Assembly: GCA_031266315.1 (NCBI GenBank)
Contig: JAISBG010000814.1
Location: 1 to 5,656 of the forward strand
Reading direction: 5' to 3'
Origin: Planctomycetaceae bacterium
Lineage (GTDB): Bacteria; Planctomycetota; Planctomycetia; Pirellulales; Thermoguttaceae
Length of the DNA: 5,656 nt
Of this stretch, positions 1-4,406 are shown piece after piece. The notes beneath the pieces were generated by a model. The model did not search any database and was not told where the DNA came from. It saw only the letters and a list, made by a program, of their open reading frames with translations. Each line of letters starts with the position of its first letter. The first letter of the stretch is position 1. Position numbers and translations under genes: made by a program.

Positions 1-210
1 CGTCGGCGATAGCCGACAGTGAACCGGATTAACGACGGCAAACGGTATTGCTTTCCGTTTTGGAATCAAATTACCGCCGTTAACAGGGGCAAGTCGGCTA
101 ACGCCGACGCAACCTTTTAACAAATAGCAAAAGGTTGCCCACCTTATGATTGCTGACCTTTAATTTTACGATTCCGGTGGGAAACACCGAATCCGGTAGA
201 ATCAGAAAAA
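1..210. repeat. Structured intergenic repeat, copy A (left end possibly cut by window)
   Basis: This stretch shares three blocks with 3143-3398. Bases 12-69 match the reverse complement of 3224-3281 without gaps (51 of 58 positions by eye). The hairpin block 109-153 matches 3282-3320 directly, and the end block 171-203 matches 3350-3381 directly. Bases 1-109 can fold as nested arms: 1-7 with 103-109, 11-17 with 93-99, 29-38 with 74-83 (one mismatch) and 40-45 with 55-60. Local alternatives are 2-7 with 12-17 and 93-98 with 103-108, each with a 4-nt loop. CCCACC at 138-143 can pair with GGTGGG at 176-181. No ORF is present, so it is a non-autonomous repeat of unknown family. Confidence 0.75.
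109..138 (+). repeat. Ten-base-pair hairpin in repeat A
   Basis: GCAACCTTTT (109-118) pairs perfectly with AAAAGGTTGC (129-138) around a 10-nt loop. The matching hairpin in copy B has one A-T pair replaced by G-C, which preserves pairing. The T-run lies inside the stem and not after it, so it does not look like an intrinsic terminator. Confidence 0.7.
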
Positions 211-219
211 TTGGTCAAA

Positions 220-248
220 TTGTGTTTATTTTTTTATTTCAATATTTT
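220..248 (+). promoter_or_regulatory. Possible sigma-70-like promoter for the dehydrogenase gene
   Basis: TTGTGT (220-225) and TATTTT (243-248) are separated by 17 bp, an acceptable spacing for a housekeeping sigma factor. The region is so AT-rich that chance matches are likely. It would give a short leader before the ATG at 266. No purine-rich ribosome-binding site is visible between it and the start. Confidence 0.25.
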
Positions 249-265
249 AATTCATTAATTTTCGC

Positions 266-1261
266 ATGAATCTTGTAATTGGTGGTATGGGTTTTTTGGG
301 CAGTGAGATTGTCCGGCAACTTTTAGAACGTGGAGAAAAAGTTCGTGCTTTTTGCCGTCGTCAACCGGCAGAGCCAAGTCATGCCGAGATTGTTTTGGGC
401 GATCTTTCTGACCGGCAATCGCTGTGCAATGCCTGTCGTGGTGTTGAAACCGTGTATCATACGGCGTCGTTGCCGAGTATTTCGGTTCATTGGAAACCGT
501 TTTATGAAACCAATATTGTTGGAACTCAAAATGTTCTTGATGCCTGCCGTGAAAACGGAGTTCGGCGATTGGTTTATACAAGCAGTGCCAGCGTAACTTT
601 CAATTGCCAACCACAAAAAGGCGTAGACGAATCGGCTCCTTACCCTGACCGTTGGCTGGCTCATTACCCGCACAGTAAAGCGATTGCAGAGAAAATGATT
701 CTTGATGCTGTTTCATCGAATCACCAAAATTCAAATGTTCCGTTTTTGGCGTGTACGTTGCGTCCGCATTTGATAATTGGACATCGGGATCGGCATTTAT
801 TTCCGCGTTTATTTATGCGGGCAAAACAGGGGCGGTTGTTTCGGGTTGGCGATGGTTCGAATTTGATTGACATTATTTTTGTGGAAAATGCCGCGTTAGC
901 CCATATTCAAGCCGCGAATGCCTTAACCGATTCTTCAAGTCCGGTAAACGGCAATACATATTATATTTCTCAGGGAAAACCGGTGAACTGTTGGAATTGG
1001 ATTAACGAAATTCTGACAATCAAAGGACTTCCCAATGTCCAACGATCTATTTCATTGAAATTCGCATGGAAATTGGGTTGGATTTTGGAGGGCTGGTACA
1101 AATTGCTCCGTTTATCGGGTGAACCATTGATGACCCGATTCTTAGCCGCACAATTGGCGCAAACACATTACCTGAATATCTCAAAAGCAAAAAAAGATTT
1201 CGGTTACGAACCAAAACTGTCCTACGAAGACGGAATGGAATTGCTAAAACAAAATCTGTAA
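266..1261 (+). CDS. NAD(P)-dependent SDR epimerase/dehydrogenase, 3-beta-HSD/OleD-like
   Basis: The 331-residue protein is an extended short-chain dehydrogenase. A Rossmann fold opens the chain with G6-x-x-G9-x-x-G12, and acidic D46 follows in the second half of the nucleotide site. The catalytic set is a serine in the YTSSASV stretch (106-109), Y134 and K138 (YxxxK). The RPH motif (166-168) and the GDGxNLxD-type substrate-loop stretch (195-202) are typical of the 3-beta-hydroxysteroid dehydrogenase/isomerase branch, which includes OleD, the 2-alkyl-3-oxoalkanoate reductase of long-chain olefin synthesis. From memory the fit to OleD-like proteins is good over the full length, but no oleA, oleB or oleC neighbour is visible, so the substrate is open; a sugar, sterol-like or beta-keto substrate is possible. 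There is no signal peptide, so it should be cytoplasmic. ATG 266 is the first start after an in-frame stop and places the glycine motif correctly. No Shine-Dalgarno is visible. Confidence 0.88.
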   Translation: MNLVIGGMGFLGSEIVRQLLERGEKVRAFCRRQPAEPSHAEIVLGDLSDRQSLCNACRGVETVYHTASLPSISVHWKPFYETNIVGTQNVLDACRENGVRRLVYTSSASVTFNCQPQKGVDESAPYPDRWLAHYPHSKAIAEKMILDAVSSNHQNSNVPFLACTLRPHLIIGHRDRHLFPRLFMRAKQGRLFRVGDGSNLIDIIFVENAALAHIQAANALTDSSSPVNGNTYYISQGKPVNCWNWINEILTIKGLPNVQRSISLKFAWKLGWILEGWYKLLRLSGEPLMTRFLAAQLAQTHYLNISKAKKDFGYEPKLSYEDGMELLKQNL

Positions 1262-1267
1262 TTATAT

Positions 1268-1459
1268 CTCAAGTTACGCACCGTAGGTAAAAAAGTCGGC
1301 AAAACATACATTAACATTGGAATTTTGATGTCCGGTAGACTTACCCGCCGCGTTGCGGTGGGCTGGCTTGTGTTGCCCTTGCAGGGCGGAGGAAAACGCG
1401 CAATCCTACCGAGTTGATGTATCTTTGACCGACTTTTCGCCTACGGTGCGTAACATGAG
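1268..1459. repeat. Inverted-repeat (MITE/REP-like) element C
   Basis: Two arms of about 55 bp, 1268-1322 and 1405-1459, are imperfect reverse complements. Their outer 20 bp differ at one position and include GTTACGCACCGTAGG. Between them lie two hairpins: CCCGCCGC (1344-1351) with GCGGTGGG (1355-1362), containing one G-T pair, and GCCCT (1375-1379) with AGGGC (1383-1387). The element begins 6 bp after the dehydrogenase stop codon. It has no ORF for a transposase and no clear target duplication. If transcribed, it would form a long stem that could block 3' exonucleases or act in termination (inference). Confidence 0.7.
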
Positions 1460-1481
1460 TTAACCGGTGCAACCGCAGTAT

Positions 1482-1711
1482 AGAAGTACCAGAATTTGCC
1501 ATAAAAGTACCAGAATCTGCCGTAGAAGTACCAGAATCTGTCATAGAAGTACCAGAATTTGTTATAGAAGTACCAGAATCTATCAAGAAGTACCAGAATC
1601 TGCCGTAGAAGTACCAGAATCTGTCCTAGAAGTACCAGAATCTGCCGTAGAAGTACCAGAATCTGCCGTAGAAGTACCAGAATTTGTCCTAGAAGTACCG
1701 GAATCTGCCGT
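1482..1711. repeat. Array of eleven 21-bp direct repeats
   Basis: Units begin at 1482, 1503, 1524, 1545, 1566, 1586, 1607, 1628, 1649, 1670 and 1691. Ten are 21 bp and the fifth is 20 bp. Each has a near-invariant 14-bp core AGAAGTACCAGAAT followed by a 7-bp tail, most often CTGCCGT, with CTGTCCT, TTGTCCT, CTGTCAT and TTGTTAT variants. Units with C after the core contain the dyad CAGAATCTG. There are no unique spacers, so it is not a CRISPR array. The period of 21 bp is close to two turns of B-DNA, as in iteron-type protein-binding arrays, but no replication or partition gene is nearby. A minisatellite grown by slippage is the simplest reading. Confidence 0.93.
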
Positions 1712-1716
1712 AATAT

Positions 1717-1738
1717 TGCTTGCGCAAGCAGCTTTTTT
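1717..1738 (+). terminator. Possible intrinsic terminator
   Basis: The perfect 14-bp palindrome TGCTTGCGCAAGCA (1717-1730) is followed after GC by six T residues (1733-1738). As RNA it gives a five-pair stem with a GCGC loop and then a U-run. It sits just beyond the tandem array and could end plus-strand transcripts coming from the dehydrogenase gene or the array. The stem is short, so the call is tentative. Confidence 0.4.
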
Positions 1739-1811
1739 GCTACTGAGGTTGTTTCGTCAGAAAAATTAGATTATAAATTGAGGTTGTGAAGAAAAAGGCA
1801 CAGTGTTTTTA

Positions 1812-3095
1812 TTACCTATTGACAACGAAAATCCGGTTTGATTGGTTCTGATGCCGAAGAAACGCAATTTTAGAACCATCAGGCGAGAAAACGGCGGCAT
1901 ACGGCAATAGAGTATTGGTCTCATCGGTTTTGGGCGTCAACCGGACTGTTTCGGTTTCTGAACTGATACAAACAGAATGATCCATAACGTGTGCAATATT
2001 TTTGCCGTCCGGACTCCAAGAGAACGCCGAAGTAATGTCGTGGTTGCCGTGAGTCCATTGACGCGGGCAACCGCCATTCGGAGAAATCGTCCAAATCTGG
2101 ACAACCCCAACATCGTCCCGCATCAGAAACGCAATATTTGAACCGTCCGGCGAACTACGAACCCAATGTCTCACTCCCTGAACTCCGGGAAAATGCCAAT
2201 CCGTTGTGTAACTCAAACGCCGTTGAGTAATTCCATACGGCGGAGCAGGTCGGCGCGTCAAAGTTCCTTCCAACGGCGTGTTGCCGGAAACGGCGAAGTG
2301 TTCCATCTGATCTGGAAGATCAACAACAAAAATTTCCGTAATAACTCGATTATCGTTTCCGATAACATCGCCAAGAAAGGCAATGGCTTTTTTTTGCCGT
2401 GAACCATCGGGTTTGAGGTAACCGTCAACACCAATCCACGCATCTTCAAAGGCTCTTTGAATTTCATCACTGCCCGGTTGCGGGTGATTCACGGTTTGAG
2501 AAACAAGAACAGAAAAATAAGAACCATCATGATTTCGCGGATGATTTCGGTTGACATGGACAGGATAAAGCGGAACCGCAACTCCAATATTCCGTTGATC
2601 AAAATCATGCGGCGGAGCGTTCTGGTTTTTGTCCAATAAATGAAGCAAATGATCGTTGTACGTAAAACTGATCCATTGACCGTCGCCGCTGAAAACGTGA
2701 ACATGCGAACCGCCCCGCAATGCACCGGGCGAAAACGGCGGAACCACATTGCAAGCATCTAATATTTCCGCCTGACCGTTTGACGCAAGAATCATTCCGT
2801 AACGATGTTGAAACGAATAATTCCAATGTGCGTCGGGATATTCGGGACTGTGAATGAAAACAAGCCGATTCTCCACCGGTGAACAAGTTACAACTCCACA
2901 ACAGGCTCCGTTTTTCGATTCATAAAGTGTTTCAACCTCTCCCGACTCAACATGAAGTTTTTCAATTCGTGTTCCGTCAAACACAGAACCATCTTTACCG
3001 CTTCGAACATCGTAAAACAAAAATTGACTGTCCGGCGACCAACAATTAATGTTTGTTAATTGGTTCGCACTAATTCGTGTTGTTTCTTGTTTCAT
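1812..3095 (-). CDS. yidR: YidR-like DUF3748 beta-propeller protein
   Basis: The 427-residue protein resembles Escherichia coli YidR (DUF3748) as I recall it over its full length. Shared stretches include the N-terminal LTN-x-N-x-W-S/T-PDSQ region (13-24), LRGGSHVHVFS (126-136), FTYNDH (144-149), NHPQPGSDEI (203-212) and IAFLMRDD (321-328). PD40/WD40-type strands with SPD/SPDG turns occur near residues 20, 315, 361 and 404, indicating a beta-propeller. There is no signal peptide or membrane segment, so a cytoplasmic location is expected. The biochemical role of the family is not established; related propellers include TolB-like and oligogalacturonate-lyase-like proteins, but no catalytic residues can be assigned. 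Cysteines at 65, 66 and 71 lie in an otherwise conserved stretch. The start is supported by AAGGAG closely upstream. It faces the dehydrogenase convergently and lies downstream of repeat B. Confidence 0.88.
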   Translation of the reverse strand: MKQETTRISANQLTNINCWSPDSQFLFYDVRSGKDGSVFDGTRIEKLHVESGEVETLYESKNGACCGVVTCSPVENRLVFIHSPEYPDAHWNYSFQHRYGMILASNGQAEILDACNVVPPFSPGALRGGSHVHVFSGDGQWISFTYNDHLLHLLDKNQNAPPHDFDQRNIGVAVPLYPVHVNRNHPRNHDGSYFSVLVSQTVNHPQPGSDEIQRAFEDAWIGVDGYLKPDGSRQKKAIAFLGDVIGNDNRVITEIFVVDLPDQMEHFAVSGNTPLEGTLTRRPAPPYGITQRRLSYTTDWHFPGVQGVRHWVRSSPDGSNIAFLMRDDVGVVQIWTISPNGGCPRQWTHGNHDITSAFSWSPDGKNIAHVMDHSVCISSETETVRLTPKTDETNTLLPYAAVFSPDGSKIAFLRHQNQSNRIFVVNR

Positions 3096-3099
3096 TTTT

Positions 3100-3106
3100 C
3101 TCCTTT
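3100..3106 (-). promoter_or_regulatory. Shine-Dalgarno site of the YidR-like gene
   Basis: On the minus strand AAAGGAG ends four bases before the ATG. It fits the anti-Shine-Dalgarno sequence well and fixes the start at 3095. The spacing is on the short side. It stands out because the dehydrogenase and lactonase-like genes show no comparable site. Confidence 0.6.
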
Positions 3107-3183
3107 GTTCTATTCGATAATATTACAATTTTGGGGCAATATTTCAGTGGAATTTTCGTTAAAAGTAGGAAATTATCAGGTGG

Positions 3184-3207
3184 GCAATCCGCCCGCTGGG
3201 CGGTTGC
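3184..3207. repeat. GC-rich hairpin in repeat B
   Basis: CCGCCC (3189-3194) pairs with GGGCGG (3198-3203) around GCT. The stem extends through GCAA (3184-3187) with TTGC (3204-3207), leaving T3188 bulged. It occupies the place that the T-rich stem holds at the other end of the element, so the flanks are kept while the stem sequence differs. Confidence 0.6.
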
Positions 3208-3282
3208 GCCGGTTGAGTTTGCATTGACTCCAACACGGAAAGCAATACCATTTGCCGGCGTTCATCTGATTCACTGTCGGCA

Positions 3283-3303
3283 CGACCTTTTAGCAAAAGG
3301 TCG
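3283..3303 (+). repeat. Nine-base-pair hairpin in repeat B, partner of the one in repeat A
   Basis: CGACCTTTT (3283-3291) pairs with AAAAGGTCG (3295-3303) around a 3-nt loop. Compared with copy A, the pair a111-t136 is replaced by g3284-c3302 and the loop shrinks from 10 to 3 nt. CCCACCTTATGATT follows immediately in both copies. Confidence 0.7.
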
Positions 3304-3473
3304 CCCACCTTATGATTTGCTTATGAAATATTACCTTATTATTTGACTATTCCGGTGGGAAACACCTAATCCGGTAGAATCGGGAAAATTCCACTGAATA
3401 ATTTCACATTTTTTATTTATTCCGTAGTCATTTTTCCCCAAATTCTGAAACAATCAAAAAAACTGTTGCGGTT

Positions 3474-3492
3474 TAAAACGGTTAATAACCGT
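3474..3492 (-). terminator. Possible weak terminator overlapping the lactonase-like stop codon
   Basis: On the minus strand ACGGTT (3492-3487) pairs with AACCGT (3483-3478) around ATT, followed by TTT. The stem is six pairs and includes the stop codon. A longer run of seven T residues follows about 15 bp further on. It is a weak candidate for ending the kinase-lactonase transcript before repeat B. Confidence 0.3.
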
Positions 3493-4369
3493 GAACATTC
3501 ATTTCCAGAGAGTAAAGTCCTTTTCTGGCGGTAATATATAATGTCTTGCGATCTTTACCGCCGAAACAGACATTTGCGGGGACTTCGGGAACTTTAATAC
3601 GTTGAATTTCCTTACCGTTTGGGTTGAATACGTAAATCTGATCTGCCGTAATATAAATGTTTCCGCAATGATCAATCGTCATTCCGTCAACACCAATATT
3701 TGTGAACAAGGTTTTGTCCGATAACATTCCATCCGGTTGAATTGCGTAACGCCAAACTTTTCCGGCAACTTGATCCGTAATATAAAGCAGTTTACCATCC
3801 GGCGTTCCAACAATACCGTTTGGCTTCACCATATCGGTTACAACTTTCAATATCTTACTCTTGTCCGGCAAAATGTAATAAACATGTTCTCCGTCTTGAA
3901 TCACTTTGTAGTCTTTACCGTAAACAGGATCGGTAAAATAAATTCCGCCTTTCGGGTCAATCCAAAGATCGTTGGGTTTGTTGAACCGTTTGCCGTCAAA
4001 AACAGAAGCCAACACGGTGCGTTTACCCGACTTATCGTACGAAACAACACAACCGGTTTCGCCTTCGCAAACAACAAGATCGCCGTTTTGATTAACGTAC
4101 ATTCCGTTTGCGTGGGCGGATTGTTCCACAAAAACCGACAGTTTTTTATCCGCAACAGACCAGAAATAAATTTTGCTGTTCGGATCATCAACGAAATAAA
4201 TATCGCCGTTTGATGTTACGGCGGGACCTTCGGTGAACCCAAAACCATCAACAACCTTTTCAACCTGTGTACCTGTTGCAATAATCGAATCATCTGCAAA
4301 CAACACCAACGATGTTGACAACATCGATATTACCGCAACACAACAAAGAACAAATAAAAATCGTTTCAT
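3482..4369 (-). CDS. Exported SMP-30/gluconolactonase-like protein
   Basis: The 295-residue protein has a signal peptide: MKR, a hydrophobic run to about residue 24 and a likely signal peptidase I cut after LFA (25). The two early cysteines do not form a good lipobox. The rest is a six-bladed SMP-30/gluconolactonase/LRE propeller. Family metal and substrate residues appear in order: E47 in FTEGPA, N133 in NKPND, N184 in KPNGI and D228 in VDGM, corresponding by position to the Glu, Asn, Asn and Asp of animal SMP-30. The family hydrolyses sugar lactones such as glucono-1,5-lactone with a divalent metal; the real substrate here is unknown, and lactonases of other specificities share the fold. 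Export indicates action in the periplasm or outside. The start gives a proper signal peptide, but no Shine-Dalgarno is visible. The kinase gene ends 37 bp upstream on the same strand. Confidence 0.9.
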   Translation of the reverse strand: MKRFLFVLCCVAVISMLSTSLVLFADDSIIATGTQVEKVVDGFGFTEGPAVTSNGDIYFVDDPNSKIYFWSVADKKLSVFVEQSAHANGMYVNQNGDLVVCEGETGCVVSYDKSGKRTVLASVFDGKRFNKPNDLWIDPKGGIYFTDPVYGKDYKVIQDGEHVYYILPDKSKILKVVTDMVKPNGIVGTPDGKLLYITDQVAGKVWRYAIQPDGMLSDKTLFTNIGVDGMTIDHCGNIYITADQIYVFNPNGKEIQRIKVPEVPANVCFGGKDRKTLYITARKGLYSLEMNVHGY

Positions 4370-4406
4370 AACATTACGTGGTTAAGTGCTTTAATTAAAA
4401 ATTAAA

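Larger units (their letters stand above)
1..265. other. Intergenic region carrying structured repeat copy A
   Basis: There is no credible gene here. Bases 1-210 are occupied by a structured repeat described separately, which may begin before the window. Bases 211-265 are AT-rich leader sequence before the dehydrogenase gene and hold a possible promoter. A stop codon at 248-250, in frame with the gene, excludes a longer upstream ATG start. Confidence 0.7.
1262..1811. other. Convergent intergenic region filled with repeats
   Basis: This 550-bp gap lies between the 3' ends of two convergent genes. It contains inverted-repeat element C (1268-1459), the 21-bp tandem array (1482-1711) and a terminator-like palindrome (1717-1738). 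In the remaining 1739-1811 I see only a direct repeat of TGAGGTTGT (1744-1752 and 1779-1787). There is no convincing gene, although the array leaves reading frames open by virtue of its period. Confidence 0.7.
3143..3398. mobile_element. MITE-like structured repeat, copy B, with 15-bp terminal inverted repeats
   Basis: TTCAGTGGAATTTTC at 3143-3157 is exactly inverted at 3384-3398. Inside these ends, AGGTGGGC (3178-3185) is inverted as GCCCACCT (3303-3310). Each copy of that motif has a hairpin on its inner side (3184-3207 and 3283-3303). The central 58-bp block 3224-3281 is the reverse complement of 12-69, while the right end 3350-3381 matches 171-203 directly. The element is about 256 bp and has no ORF. 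This suits a miniature inverted-repeat element moved by an enzyme encoded elsewhere, or a REP-like composite. No convincing target-site duplication is visible. Confidence 0.6.
3096..3481. other. Intergenic region carrying structured repeat copy B
   Basis: This 386-bp gap separates two co-directional minus-strand genes. Most of it (3143-3398) is repeat B. Bases 3107-3142 form the short AT-rich leader of the YidR-like gene, so any promoter of that gene must lie there or at the repeat end. Bases 3399-3477 are AT-rich and featureless apart from a minus-strand T-run near 3455-3461. Confidence 0.65.

Noticed and set aside
1341..1586. Minus-strand 81-codon frame with DSGTS-type heptapeptides
   Set aside because: It is the antisense reading of the same array running into element C, with no homology or start signals.
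1482..1711. CRISPR array
   Set aside because: Units follow each other directly with no unique spacers, the period is only 21 bp and no cas gene is present.
1467..1769. Plus-strand frame of 100 codons through the tandem array, with a hydrophobic C-terminal tail
   Set aside because: It starts at GTG without a ribosome-binding site, is almost all 21-bp repeat, and is open only because the period is a multiple of three and a 1-bp deletion joins two frames.
3737..4213. 158-codon plus-strand ORF opposite the lactonase-like gene
   Set aside because: It is antisense to a clear SMP-30 family gene, and its composition reflects the opposite strand.
4391..4405. AT-only palindrome between the kinase and lactonase-like genes as a terminator
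   Set aside because: A six-pair A-T stem is too weak, and such palindromes are expected by chance in this AT-rich gap.
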